From positions 1-64,000 of the forward strand of contig CAZVPI010000004.1 in the NCBI GenBank assembly GCA_964628035.1: a DNA stretch of 64,000 nucleotides, in the 5' to 3' direction. The first letter of the stretch is position 1, and every line of letters starts with the position of its first letter. The notes beneath the pieces are model-generated. The model searched no databases and was not told the origin of the DNA. It worked only from the letters and a program-made list of their open reading frames with translations. This stretch comes from UBA2199 sp964628035 (GTDB taxonomy: Bacteria; Acidobacteriota; Aminicenantia; UBA2199). Both the position numbers and the translations under genes were made by a program. Positions 29,487 through 38,363 of the stretch are shown one piece after another.

Positions 29487-29515
29487 ATTATAGAGAAAAA
29501 AGTGGGCCGGCACAA
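29487..29515 (-). promoter_or_regulatory. Promoter of the purD operon
   Basis: On the minus strand, -10 TATAAT (29487-29492) with TTGTGC (29510-29515) 17 nt upstream. The leader of about 15 nt holds AAGGAG. Confidence 0.65.
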
Positions 29516-29532
29516 GAGCGGCGGCGCGGCCC

Positions 29533-31170
29533 TCATTCAGCCAGGGACTCTTCGTTCGTGAAGTAGAGCGGGTTGGCCGCCAGGAAGGCGTCGCTGAACA
29601 CCTCGCGCACAACCCCGCCCTGCAGGCGGCGGGTCAGGGGGAAGCCGGCGTAATACAGCAGGGTGGGAAACAGGTCGGCCAGGCGCACGGTTTCCTGGTA
29701 CAGCCCCTTCTTCAGGGCCGCCTTTTCGTACATCAGGAAGACCCCCTGGGCGTCGGCGGGCTTGAACACATAGACGTCACGGCGGCCGAGATAGTTGACC
29801 AGGATGCGGCGCCAGATGGGCATGGGCACGACCTCGTGCAGGTTCAGCACCAGCAGCAGCTCGTCGTCGCCCATGGCGCCGATGATCGTGCCGATCACCG
29901 AGTCGTAGAACTCATAATAGCGGTCGAGGATCCAGCCGTACCTGCGGCTCTCCTCCTTGTTGATGAGGTTGCCGAAATTTTCCGGGCGGGCGTAATGGTA
30001 GTAATGGGCATTGATGCTGGCCAGGCCCGGAAGCTGCACCAGCGAGTAGCGAAAGTCCCGGGTCTTGAGCTCGGGGATCTGCCGGCGCAGGAAGCTGTCG
30101 TAGAAAAACGTCTTCTTGAGCACATCCAGCTTGGGATCGGGATCGTCGAGGGTGGTGGCGAAGAACTGGATGAAGCTGTTGTTCCTCCTCAGGTTCTTGC
30201 CGGCGTAGGGCGGCCAGGCCGGCGGGGCCAGCAGAGTGAAGGTGCGGAACCCGCCGTGCTCATAGAAGGCGCGGATACGGTCCTGGGGAGCCGCGTCACG
30301 GCGGCGATAGAAGAAGACCTTCCCCAGCTTGGACGCGTTGCGGAAGAACACGGTGCGCGGCCAAAGCTCGAACTCCAGGGGCAGTCCCTGGAAGCGGAAC
30401 TTGAGGGCCGAATGGGCGGCGGCGGTCGCCGGCGGCTCGCCGCTCAGCAGCACGTTGAGCAGGGACAGGTCCAGGTTGGGGCGATGGGTCTTCAGCCGCC
30501 CGACGACGCCGTTGGTGCGGATCCAGTTGAGGTTGCGCAGGTTCTGCTCCTGGGCCGGCCCCAGCAGGGTGTTGAGCGAGAGACCGTCCATGATCACCAG
30601 ATTGAGCTGGCGGGGCGGGTTGCGCATCGGGGCGGCGGCCGCGGCCGGCGGCGGCGCCGGGGGCCGCCAGCCCGTGACCAGGGCGTAGACGGCCAGGCCG
30701 TCGGCCAGCAGCAGCAGCAGGAAGAGGGAATGGAGCCATTTCTTGCGCTGCGAGCGGACGAAGACGAAGAGCAGGCCCAGCAGCAGCACCAGGAGGTGGA
30801 ACAGCAGGACCTTGGTCATGCGCAGGCGGGCCGCGGCCGAAAAAAAGTCGTGGTAATAGTCGTAGTTGACGTAAAACACGATCGCGACCGCCAGCATGGT
30901 GAAGGAGAGGAAATAGACCGCCGACGGCGGTTCGAAAAAGCCGATGGGATAGCGGTGCTCGGCAAAGAACTGCACCGCGAAAAAGACCAGGGCGATGGCC
31001 GCGAACCACAGCGGGCCGTAATACTGCAGCAAGTCCAGGAAGAGCGTCGGCAGCTGGGCGGGGGCTACCGCCACGCCGGGGTTGAGCAGGGCGATCAGGC
31101 AGGAAATGAAAAAAGTGAAGACCGCGGCGGCGAAGGCGAAGTGGACGACGAGCTTGAAGGAGCGCAGCAA
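29533..31170 (-). CDS. Membrane-anchored alkaline-phosphatase-superfamily protein, probably degenerate
   Basis: The 545-residue protein has about five N-terminal membrane helices (residues 1-170), then an AlkP/sulfatase-fold domain. LNLVIMDGLSLNTL keeps the first Asp, and ADLFPTLLYYAGFPLTRRLQG is the usual end of such domains. Other ligands look altered: the SDHG motif reads LNLHE, and the D...H pair near LPGLASINAHYYHY lacks the Asp. It may bind rather than hydrolyse, or have a different metal site. It starts 1 bp after the FHA gene. Confidence 0.65.
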   Translation of the reverse strand: MLRSFKLVVHFAFAAAVFTFFISCLIALLNPGVAVAPAQLPTLFLDLLQYYGPLWFAAIALVFFAVQFFAEHRYPIGFFEPPSAVYFLSFTMLAVAIVFYVNYDYYHDFFSAAARLRMTKVLLFHLLVLLLGLLFVFVRSQRKKWLHSLFLLLLLADGLAVYALVTGWRPPAPPPAAAAAPMRNPPRQLNLVIMDGLSLNTLLGPAQEQNLRNLNWIRTNGVVGRLKTHRPNLDLSLLNVLLSGEPPATAAAHSALKFRFQGLPLEFELWPRTVFFRNASKLGKVFFYRRRDAAPQDRIRAFYEHGGFRTFTLLAPPAWPPYAGKNLRRNNSFIQFFATTLDDPDPKLDVLKKTFFYDSFLRRQIPELKTRDFRYSLVQLPGLASINAHYYHYARPENFGNLINKEESRRYGWILDRYYEFYDSVIGTIIGAMGDDELLLVLNLHEVVPMPIWRRILVNYLGRRDVYVFKPADAQGVFLMYEKAALKKGLYQETVRLADLFPTLLYYAGFPLTRRLQGGVVREVFSDAFLAANPLYFTNEESLAE

Positions 31171-31171
31171 G

Positions 31172-31693
31172 TTACTTTTCGTACCCTTGCGAGGTGGTGA
31201 TGAGCATCAGCGTGGTCTGGCCGATCTTGAATTCGGTCTGGTCGGTGATTTCGGTGATGGAGACCTTGTCGTCGTTGATGAAGGTGCCGTTGGTGCTGCC
31301 CAGGTCGCGCAGGAAGATCTTCTCGTTGCGCACCTCGATGGCCAGGTGCTTGCGCGACACCTCCTTGTCGGGGATGATCAGGTCGACCTTGCCGCGGCCG
31401 ACGAGCACGTAGGGCTTGTTCAGGTGGTAGATGAAGCCGGCGCGGGCCCCCTTGATGACGGCGACCGAGATCTTGCGGTCGTCGGGGAGCTTCAGGTTCT
31501 CGTTGATCCAGAGCGAGTCTTCGACCTTCTGCTGGATGATCTTGGCCGTGTCCTTCTTGCTGGAGGAATCGCCCTTGGCCTCCATGACCTCGAAGACCGT
31601 CTGGCAGCGCGAGCACTTGAGCTTGCTCTTGCCCTTGACCTTGTCGTCAGGGATGTCGTACTTGGCCTTGCATTGCGGGCATTCGATGATCAT
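31172..31693 (-). CDS. Zinc-ribbon FHA-domain protein
   Basis: 173 residues. An MJ0042-type zinc ribbon has Cys5, Cys8, Cys27 and Cys30 (CPQC and CSRC). An FHA domain covers about residues 85-170, with VGRGKVDLIIPDKEVSRKH and LGSTNGTFIND. FHA domains bind phosphothreonine, so a Ser/Thr kinase elsewhere is implied. The start ATG lies 6 nt after TATAAT, so the message is predicted leaderless. Confidence 0.9.
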   Translation of the reverse strand: MIIECPQCKAKYDIPDDKVKGKSKLKCSRCQTVFEVMEAKGDSSSKKDTAKIIQQKVEDSLWINENLKLPDDRKISVAVIKGARAGFIYHLNKPYVLVGRGKVDLIIPDKEVSRKHLAIEVRNEKIFLRDLGSTNGTFINDDKVSITEITDQTEFKIGQTTLMLITTSQGYEK

Positions 31694-31699
31694 GGCCGG

Positions 31700-31729
31700 A
31701 TTATAGCACTAGCGGAAAAAATTAGTCAA
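31700..31729 (-). promoter_or_regulatory. Leaderless promoter of the FHA gene
   Basis: On the minus strand, -35 TTGACT (31724-31729), an 18-nt spacer and extended -10 TGCTATAAT (hexamer 31700-31705). Then CCGGCC and the ATG at 31693. The best example of this arrangement here. Confidence 0.8.
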
Positions 31730-31773
31730 TCGCGGCGGCAAAAAACCGGTCGCCAGGGCGGCGTTGGCCAACG

Positions 31774-32232
31774 TCAGGCGGAGGGGCCGGCGGCGGCCAG
31801 CGGCGGGATGAAGACGCGGTCGCCGACCTTGAGCCCGAGTTTCCGCGCCGTGCCGCCGGCGATCTCCAGGACAAAGCGCGCCGGCAGCTCGGACTCGTAG
31901 TTCGGGCAGGGATCGGCCAGGCAGGGCGGCGCCGACTCGTGCAGGCCCAGCACCTGGCCGTCGCGGTTCAGGAAGATGATGTCCAGCGGGATCAGGGTGT
32001 TCTTCATCCAGAAACTGCGGAACTCGTCCTCGGCGAACACGAACAGCATGCCGCGATCCTCGGGCAGCGAACGGCGGTGCATCAGCCCCAGGGCGTGCTG
32101 GGCCGGCGTGTCGGCGATCTCGACGCGGAACGGCCGGTCCTGGACATAGATCGTCAGGAAGCGGGCGTCAACGGAGGCGGCGCAACGGCAGCAGGCCAGG
32201 GCCAGGAGCAGGAACAGCGTCGCCCGCTTCAT
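31774..32232 (-). CDS. DUF192 exported protein
   Basis: 152 residues with a signal or lipoprotein-type leader (MKRATLFLLLALACCRCAAS). The DUF192 core follows: FRVEIADTPAQHALGLMHR, GMLFVF, FWMKNTLIPLDIIFL and LPARFVLEIAGG. The family is widespread and its function unsettled. The ATG overlaps the pcm stop (ATGA at 32229-32232). Confidence 0.9.
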   Translation of the reverse strand: MKRATLFLLLALACCRCAASVDARFLTIYVQDRPFRVEIADTPAQHALGLMHRRSLPEDRGMLFVFAEDEFRSFWMKNTLIPLDIIFLNRDGQVLGLHESAPPCLADPCPNYESELPARFVLEIAGGTARKLGLKVGDRVFIPPLAAAGPSA

Positions 32233-32855
32233 ACCAGGGGCACGAAGATGACGCCGATCAGCTCTTCGGCGCGCACGCCGCCATTCCGCTTGCGGAAGCG
32301 GACCAGGCGCTGGCCGGCTGCCCCGAGCGGCGCCAAGGCGATCCCCCCCTCGGCCAGCTGGTCGAGGAGGAGCGGCGGGAACTCCGCTGGCGCGGCGGTG
32401 AGCAGGATGCGGTCGAAGGGGGCGAACTCGGGCCAGCCCTCCTGGCCGCGGCCGACGCGGAAAAGGATGTTGCGGTAGCCCAATCGCTCCTCGAGCAGGC
32501 CGCGGGCGGAGGCGGCCAGCTCGGGGATCACCTCCACCGTGCAGACGCGGGCCGCCGTCTCGGCGAGGATGGCGGCCTGGTAGCCGGAGCCGGTGCCGAT
32601 CTCCAGAACCGTCTCCCCGCCGGCCAGCTCGAGCTGCTCGGTCATGTAGGCCACGATGTAGGGCTGGGAGATGGTCTGGCCGCGGCCGATGGCCAGCGGG
32701 CAGTCGCTGTAGCTTCTCTCCTGGGCCTCGCCGGGGACGAAAAGGTGGCGGGGCACCTTGTCCATCGCGCGCAGCACGGCCTCGTGGACGATGCCGCGGC
32801 AGCGCAGCTGCTCCTCCACCATGCGCCGGCGCGGTTCGCGGAAGGGGTCGTCCAT
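32229..32855 (-). CDS. pcm: Protein-L-isoaspartate O-methyltransferase
   Basis: SAM-dependent repair of isoaspartyl residues. 208 residues; VLEIGTGSGYQAAILAE is the SAM-binding glycine loop, and GRGQTISQPYIVAYMTE and AEFPPLLLDQLAEGG are PCMT signatures. The start MDDPFREPRRR is 1 bp past the proS stop. Second gene of proS-pcm-DUF192. Confidence 0.94.
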   Translation of the reverse strand: MDDPFREPRRRMVEEQLRCRGIVHEAVLRAMDKVPRHLFVPGEAQERSYSDCPLAIGRGQTISQPYIVAYMTEQLELAGGETVLEIGTGSGYQAAILAETAARVCTVEVIPELAASARGLLEERLGYRNILFRVGRGQEGWPEFAPFDRILLTAAPAEFPPLLLDQLAEGGIALAPLGAAGQRLVRFRKRNGGVRAEELIGVIFVPLV

Positions 32856-32856
32856 C

Positions 32857-34329
32857 TCAGTAGGACTTGGCGAACAGCACCGCGTGCGCGGCCGCCCTGC
32901 CGCAGGCCGGGCAGGCGCCGGCGGCGTCCGCGGCGGCGGCGTCAAAGCCGGCCGACCCCGGCTCCAGGATGACGCGGATGGTCGCCGCCGTGTCGGCCTT
33001 GACCTTGGTCTCGCAGTCGCGGCCGCCGCACCAGCCGCAGCGGATGAAGCCGCGGCCGCCGGCCATCGCCTCGCGCAGCTCGTCGTAGGTGCGGACGTCG
33101 CGGGTGTTGGCGTCGCGGAAGGCCAGGGCGCGGGCGTACAGGCCGGCCTGGATCTCCTCCAGCAGGGCGCTCAGCGCGGCGGCCAGGCCGCCCCAGGGGA
33201 CGAAGAGCTTCTTGCGGTCGAGGCGGCTGACCAGGACCGCCTGCTGCTTGTCGATGTCCTTGGGCCCGATCTCGATGCGCACCGGCACCCCGCGCATCTC
33301 CCAGTCGGCGTACTTCCAGCCCGGCGTGAACGCGTCACGGTCGTCGAGATGGACGCGCAGGCCGGCCGCCTTCAGCTCCGCGTGCAGCCGCCGCGCCCGC
33401 GGCAGGACCGTCTCCTTCCAGTTGCCGGCCGAGATGGGGACGATCACGGCCTGGATGGGGGCCACGCGCGGGGGCAGGACCAGCCCCGAGTCGTCGCCGT
33501 GGGTCATGACCACGGCGCCGACCAGGCGCGTGGTCGCCCCCCAGGAGGTCTGCCAGGCGTACTCCAGCTTCTGCTCCTTGCTCTCGTAGCGGATGTTGAA
33601 GGCCCTGGCGAAATTCTGGCCCAGGTTGTGCGAGGTGCCGGCCTGCAGGGCCTTGCCGTCGGGCATCAGCATCTCGATGGCGTAGGTGCGCACGGCGCCG
33701 GCGAACTTCTCGCTGTCGCTTTTGCGGCCGGTGACCACCGGGATGGCCAGGTAGTCCTCGGCCAGGCGGCGGTAGATGCCCAGCATGCGCAGCGTCTCCT
33801 CCTCGGCCTCCTCGGCGCTGGCATGGACCGTGTGCCCCTCCTGCCACAGGAACTCGGTGGTGCGCAGGAAGAGGCGGGTCACCTTCTCCCAGCGCACGAC
33901 GTTGGCCCACTGGTTGTAGAGCAGGGGCAGGTCGCGCCACGACTTCACCCACTTGGCGTACATCGAGCAGATGATGGCTTCCGAGGTGGGGCGCACGGCC
34001 AGCCGCTCCTCCAGGACCTCGCCGCCGCCGGAGGTGACCCAGGCCACTTCCGGGGCGAAGCCCTCGACGTGCTCGGCCTCCTTCTTCAGGAACGACTCGG
34101 GGATGAACAAGGGGAAATAGGCGTTGCGGTGGCCGGTCTCCTTGAACATGCGGTCGAGCTGGTCGCGCAGCAGCTCCCAGATCTCGTAGCCATAGGGGCG
34201 GATGACCATCATGCCCTTCATGGGCGAATAATCGGCCAGCTCGGCCTTGCGCACCACGTCGACGTACCAGGCCGAGAAATCGACCGATTTCTTGGTGATC
34301 TCCTTCACGAAGTCGTTGTCAGCAGCCAT
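32857..34329 (-). CDS. proS: Prolyl-tRNA synthetase, archaeal/eukaryotic type
   Basis: Charges tRNA-Pro. The 490-residue enzyme has the class II motifs RPTSEAIICSMYAKW and TRLFLRTTEFLWQEGHT. It lacks the bacterial editing insert, has a C-terminal zinc domain (CGWCGGRDCE...CPACG) and ends in Tyr (FAKSY), all marks of the archaeal-type ProRS found in scattered bacteria. AAGGAG precedes the ATG. Confidence 0.96.
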   Translation of the reverse strand: MAADNDFVKEITKKSVDFSAWYVDVVRKAELADYSPMKGMMVIRPYGYEIWELLRDQLDRMFKETGHRNAYFPLFIPESFLKKEAEHVEGFAPEVAWVTSGGGEVLEERLAVRPTSEAIICSMYAKWVKSWRDLPLLYNQWANVVRWEKVTRLFLRTTEFLWQEGHTVHASAEEAEEETLRMLGIYRRLAEDYLAIPVVTGRKSDSEKFAGAVRTYAIEMLMPDGKALQAGTSHNLGQNFARAFNIRYESKEQKLEYAWQTSWGATTRLVGAVVMTHGDDSGLVLPPRVAPIQAVIVPISAGNWKETVLPRARRLHAELKAAGLRVHLDDRDAFTPGWKYADWEMRGVPVRIEIGPKDIDKQQAVLVSRLDRKKLFVPWGGLAAALSALLEEIQAGLYARALAFRDANTRDVRTYDELREAMAGGRGFIRCGWCGGRDCETKVKADTAATIRVILEPGSAGFDAAAADAAGACPACGRAAAHAVLFAKSY

Positions 34330-34352
34330 GATTTCTCCTTGCCAGCGGCTTC

Positions 34353-34381
34353 ATTATAGTGTATTTGCGCGAGCGGGGCAA
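34353..34381 (-). promoter_or_regulatory. Promoter of the proS operon
   Basis: On the minus strand, -35 TTGCCC (34376-34381), a 17-nt spacer and -10 TATAAT (34353-34358). The leader of about 17 nt carries the Shine-Dalgarno sequence. Confidence 0.7.
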
Positions 34382-34482
34382 GAAGGGCGACGGGCTTCGC
34401 TCAGGGGCGGCGGATCATCCCGCGTGATCCTTGATGCGCAGCGGCACGATCACGGAACGGTTCGCCCCCGTTCAGGGCCTCG

Positions 34483-34511
34483 CCCTTCCCGGCACGAACG
34501 ATCGGGAAGGG
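34483..34511. repeat. Inverted repeat, possible hairpin
   Basis: CCCTTCCCG (34483-34491) pairs perfectly with CGGGAAGGG (34503-34511) over an 11-nt loop. Downstream on the plus strand are runs of GGGG separated by A tracts. It lacks a T-run for a classical terminator. It is the main content of the 34382-34590 gap. Confidence 0.4.
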
Positions 34512-34590
34512 GAAAAGGGGAAAAAGGGGCGGCACCGGTGCGTGCTTCCACCCCGCTCACGGCCACGATCCCTGAAAGAATTCAGTATGC

Positions 34591-36399
34591 TTACGGCTTC
34601 TGCTTCTTGAAGAGCAGCCACAAGTCCGGGGTGAAATAAGGCAGCAGCAGCTCGCGCAGCAGCGGGTAATCCCCGGGGGGGACGACGCCGCATTCGAGGA
34701 CGACCTCGGCAACAAGGCGCATGACGCCGTTGTTCCCCACCGTCAGGCTCCGGGCAAAACGGCCGAGCTTGTTCCTGCGCTCCAGGGCCGGGGCGGAGTA
34801 CTCGAGGTTCAGATCCTTGGCCGGTTCGACTTCCAGGTCCAGGGAGACCCGGAACGGCGCCTCGAGCGCCAGATCGGACCCGCGCTTGCCCAGGACGGCC
34901 ATGTTCTCGTTCAAACCGGGCAGATGGAAGGCCTCCAGGCGCTGGAAGCCGGCCCCGGAATCCTTGAGCCACTTGCCGTCAAAGGCCGCCTCGGCGCGCA
35001 CCTGCTTCCGGGTCAGTTCCTGCAGCTTCTTCACCTCGACTTTCTCCACCGGGAAGATCCCCTTCAGGATGGCGGCGATGAACGTGCCGTGATCGGCCGC
35101 GGCCTCGTTGTAATGATGGAACATGCCGCGCGCCGCCACCACCAAGGTTCCGGAAGCCTTGTCCGCGGACAGCTGCACCCGGCCCGTGACCCCGACGACA
35201 TTGCTTTCCCAGGTGGACAGGGGCAGCTTCTCCAGCGACCCGCTGGCGAAGTTCCAGGCGTCGCGCCCCTGCAGGGCATAGGGGAAGAACTCGTGCTGCT
35301 CGCGGCAGGGATCGAGGAAGGCGCCCGCGGCCGGGACCTTGAGCCAGAATTCGCCCACTTGCAGCGGCGTGGCGGCGGGAGCGGCCAGCCCGGGGCCGGC
35401 GGCGACGGCGAGCATTTCAGCATCCAGCCCGGCCTTTTTCAGCATCGCCCCCAGCAGCAGGGCCTTTTCCAGCCGCGTCGCGTAGTTGCTCTGGACGACG
35501 CGCTCCAGCGGCCGGGAATGCCAGCCGGTGGCCTCGACGCCCAGGCTGCAGTTCCTGATCTCGCTGGCCGCGATCTTCTGCAACGCGGCCAGGAGCTCGG
35601 GAAGGGCCGGGTGCTGGGTTTTCAGCTTGCCGACCTTGTCGGCCAAAACCGCCGGCAGGACAAGGGACTCCTCCGCGAGCGGCAGCGCCGCGGCCCAATC
35701 AGGCGTCAGCGCGAAAGCCAGGAACGGCTCGGAGCCGGCGACCGCCAGAGGCTCGCGCGGCAGCGGCGCCAGGCCGGAGAAGCGGAAGAGGTATTTCTTG
35801 AGCGCCTGGTCGCTGACGATCTCGCTGGCGATCTCGCCGTCGAAGCCGCCGGCGGCGAAAAACAGCTGCTTCGTGGCGGGGATCCTGATCTCCAGGGAGT
35901 ATGCATCGACCGGGAACGGCCGCGCCAGGACCTCGCGTCCCGCGAAGGCGGGCAGGAAGCCGGCCCGCGTATGGATGCGGTATTTCAGGTCGATCACCGC
36001 CCCGCGCTCGAGCCCGGTGTGGGTGACCACCATCTCGCGCAGATGGGAGAAGTCGGCGAAATGGTGGGCGGCGAACGGAAGCACCTCGTTGTAGGCGTTC
36101 TCCGGCGAGGGGACCTTGCGGCCGTCGGCCATGGTGGTCTCCGACTTCAGCACCTCCAGCTTCTGGAACTCGGGGTTGTACACGATGAACGTCTCGCCCA
36201 GGGCGCGGTTGACGGCGAAATAGGTGTCGAGTCGCGCGCGCTGCTCGCAGGTCATGTCCCAGGAGCCGTCGTCGTTCAGTTCATAAGCGATCGCCACCTT
36301 GAGATAGCGGGCATCGTGCTCCGGCTGCAGGCCGGAGGGCAGGGAGAACAGCAGGCTCGCGGCCAGGATGGCCAGGCTGAAAAGGGTCAGGCGCTTCAC
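34591..36399 (-). CDS. DUF3857 protein with degenerate transglutaminase fold
   Basis: A 602-residue exported protein: signal peptide, DUF3857 domain (about 30-230), then a transglutaminase-like core. Where the paralogue has CGVCKDKA, this protein has NYATRLEKALLLGAML, so the catalytic Cys is missing; the His position reads GEFWLKV and only the Asp region (FLDPC) remains. It probably is not a protease or transglutaminase. The ATG overlaps the upstream paralogue's stop (ATGA at 36396-36399). Confidence 0.8.
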   Translation of the reverse strand: MKRLTLFSLAILAASLLFSLPSGLQPEHDARYLKVAIAYELNDDGSWDMTCEQRARLDTYFAVNRALGETFIVYNPEFQKLEVLKSETTMADGRKVPSPENAYNEVLPFAAHHFADFSHLREMVVTHTGLERGAVIDLKYRIHTRAGFLPAFAGREVLARPFPVDAYSLEIRIPATKQLFFAAGGFDGEIASEIVSDQALKKYLFRFSGLAPLPREPLAVAGSEPFLAFALTPDWAAALPLAEESLVLPAVLADKVGKLKTQHPALPELLAALQKIAASEIRNCSLGVEATGWHSRPLERVVQSNYATRLEKALLLGAMLKKAGLDAEMLAVAAGPGLAAPAATPLQVGEFWLKVPAAGAFLDPCREQHEFFPYALQGRDAWNFASGSLEKLPLSTWESNVVGVTGRVQLSADKASGTLVVAARGMFHHYNEAAADHGTFIAAILKGIFPVEKVEVKKLQELTRKQVRAEAAFDGKWLKDSGAGFQRLEAFHLPGLNENMAVLGKRGSDLALEAPFRVSLDLEVEPAKDLNLEYSAPALERRNKLGRFARSLTVGNNGVMRLVAEVVLECGVVPPGDYPLLRELLLPYFTPDLWLLFKKQKP

Positions 36400-38363
36400 T
36401 GTGCACCTCCGCGCGAAAGGATGAGGGCCGATTCCATGATCTTCCTGAATTCAAGGACTCCGTTGCGCACGCTTTCCCAGTCCTCGGGCTGATAGATCCT
36501 TTTTTTCAGGTCCAGCCTGGCCCGGATGTCCAGGCCGCCGCCGGTCTTGAACGCGCCGCTGAAATCGGCGCCGCTGCCGCTCACCCGCTGCAGGGACGGC
36601 GGCGCCTGGACGCGCCAGGCCGACGGCAGCTTCATGGTCTCGCGCAGCTCCACCTGCTGCGAGCTGCGCAGGCGGAAGGGGTACTGCCGCTTTTCCGGGC
36701 CCGTATTGAGGCGGATGAAGCCCAGCACCCCCTGGAAAGGCAGGGAGGCGGACAGCGGCCGCACCCAGGCCGTGCGCCGCCCCTGCTTCAGGTAACCGGG
36801 GATCTCGACCCTGAACTCGATGAGCATGGGTCTGGAGATGTCGTTGGGGTCCGGGAAGGAGAGACCGGAGACCCGCGCCTGCGGGTGCAGCTGGAAGAAT
36901 TCGCGCTGCAGCGCCTCGCTCCAGCGGTGGAGCGGGAAGCGGGTGAAGATGCGCCGCAGGTTGGAATCGGATTGCCCCTCGGCCTCGATGCGCACCCGGC
37001 CCCTCAGGGTGCCGTCGCTGCCGACGGTCGAGTCGAGGCGGTAGCGCAGGTAGTGGTTCTCCGGCGGCGAGATGGGGGTGGTCATCAGGTCGGAGCCCTC
37101 GGGGACGCCCATCAGGTATTCCTGCTGCTGCTCGGCCGACGACCACAGCTCGCGCACCCCCGGCACCCAGGTGGGGTCCAGCAGGTGCCAGCCGCCGTCC
37201 ATCTTGACTACGGTGACGCTGTGGTTGAACTGGTCGGCCGGGATGCGGTCGATGCGCGAGCCGGCCATGGTCATGGCCGGGTAGGACTCGAAGCCGGCGG
37301 CGCGCAGCATGGTGACCAGCATGCCCGCCTTGTCCTTGCACACGCCGCAGCGGTCGCGGAAGTTCATCGTCCCCTTGTGCAGGGTATAGCCCTCGCCCGG
37401 GCCCATGGAGATGCCCGAGTAGCGGATCTCCTCGGCCACCCAGTGGGTAAGGCGCGAGATCTTCTCCCAGTCGTCGCGTGCGCCGCGGATGATCTCGTCG
37501 GTCTTGGCCTTGATCTCGTCGTCGAATGCGAAGGAGCCGTAGTCCTCGTTCACCCGGTGGAACCACAGCGCCTTGGCCTGCCAGTCGGGCGAGGTGGAAA
37601 GGAGCAGCTTGGGGGCGACGTCGGAGGGATCGACCATGTCGGCCTCGCGCCGGAAGGCCGGGATGTCCCTCACCTCCCAGAAATACTCGGTCTCGGGGCC
37701 CCGCAGGTGGACGTAGTGCCGGGCCTGGCCGTTGTACATCTCGAACTGCAGCGGCTTCGTCGCCGGCATGCGCAGCTTGTAGCTTTTCACGCGCACGGGG
37801 ATCTCGGAATAGAACGGGACGATATCGTAGAAGTGCCCCTTCATCGGCGGGATGTAGCGCTCGTCACCCGGCTTCGCCGCATCGCCGGCGAGCAGGGCGT
37901 AGGTGAACCCTTTCTGGTAGGTCTTCACCCAGACGCCGTCGCCAGGCTCGAGGCGGCCGGCCGGGATGATGATCTCGCGGGCCCCCCAGTAGATGGCCCG
38001 CGCCGGGGCCGGATAGTCCCTGGCCGCGGAAAGGGGAACGTCTTCCACGGCGCCGCCGGCGCGCAGGACCTTCATGGCCTTCACCGCGACGAAGGCCGAG
38101 AGCGGATCGTAACCGAAGACCAGCGCCTGGAGCTCCTTGGCCCCCTCGGCATCCAGCGCCTTGTACAGGACTTCCTTGTCCACGTGGCTCAGGCCTGAAT
38201 CCTCCACCCGCACCTCGGTGCGGTCGAAGACCACCAGCTGGCGGGCTCCCGGGTACTCCTGGGCCGAGCCGGCGGCGGCCAGCTGCCGCGACAGGTCCTC
38301 CTGGGCGGCAAGGGGGGCAGCGATCAACGCGAGCAGCGCGCAGCAGAATGCGATCCTTTTCAA
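36396..38363 (-). CDS. DUF3857 protein with intact transglutaminase domain
   Basis: A 655-residue exported protein with signal peptide MKRIAFCCALLALIAAPLAAQ and a DUF3857 domain. The transglutaminase-like core has Cys342 in CGVCKDKAGML, His381 in FNHSVTVV and Asp396 in LLDPTW, a complete triad. A beta-rich C-terminal domain follows. The start is TTG (38363) with GGAGG 5 nt upstream, overlapping the previous stop as TTGA. It probably acts on periplasmic or surface protein, but the substrate is unknown. Confidence 0.85.
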   Translation of the reverse strand: MKRIAFCCALLALIAAPLAAQEDLSRQLAAAGSAQEYPGARQLVVFDRTEVRVEDSGLSHVDKEVLYKALDAEGAKELQALVFGYDPLSAFVAVKAMKVLRAGGAVEDVPLSAARDYPAPARAIYWGAREIIIPAGRLEPGDGVWVKTYQKGFTYALLAGDAAKPGDERYIPPMKGHFYDIVPFYSEIPVRVKSYKLRMPATKPLQFEMYNGQARHYVHLRGPETEYFWEVRDIPAFRREADMVDPSDVAPKLLLSTSPDWQAKALWFHRVNEDYGSFAFDDEIKAKTDEIIRGARDDWEKISRLTHWVAEEIRYSGISMGPGEGYTLHKGTMNFRDRCGVCKDKAGMLVTMLRAAGFESYPAMTMAGSRIDRIPADQFNHSVTVVKMDGGWHLLDPTWVPGVRELWSSAEQQQEYLMGVPEGSDLMTTPISPPENHYLRYRLDSTVGSDGTLRGRVRIEAEGQSDSNLRRIFTRFPLHRWSEALQREFFQLHPQARVSGLSFPDPNDISRPMLIEFRVEIPGYLKQGRRTAWVRPLSASLPFQGVLGFIRLNTGPEKRQYPFRLRSSQQVELRETMKLPSAWRVQAPPSLQRVSGSGADFSGAFKTGGGLDIRARLDLKKRIYQPEDWESVRNGVLEFRKIMESALILSRGGAQ

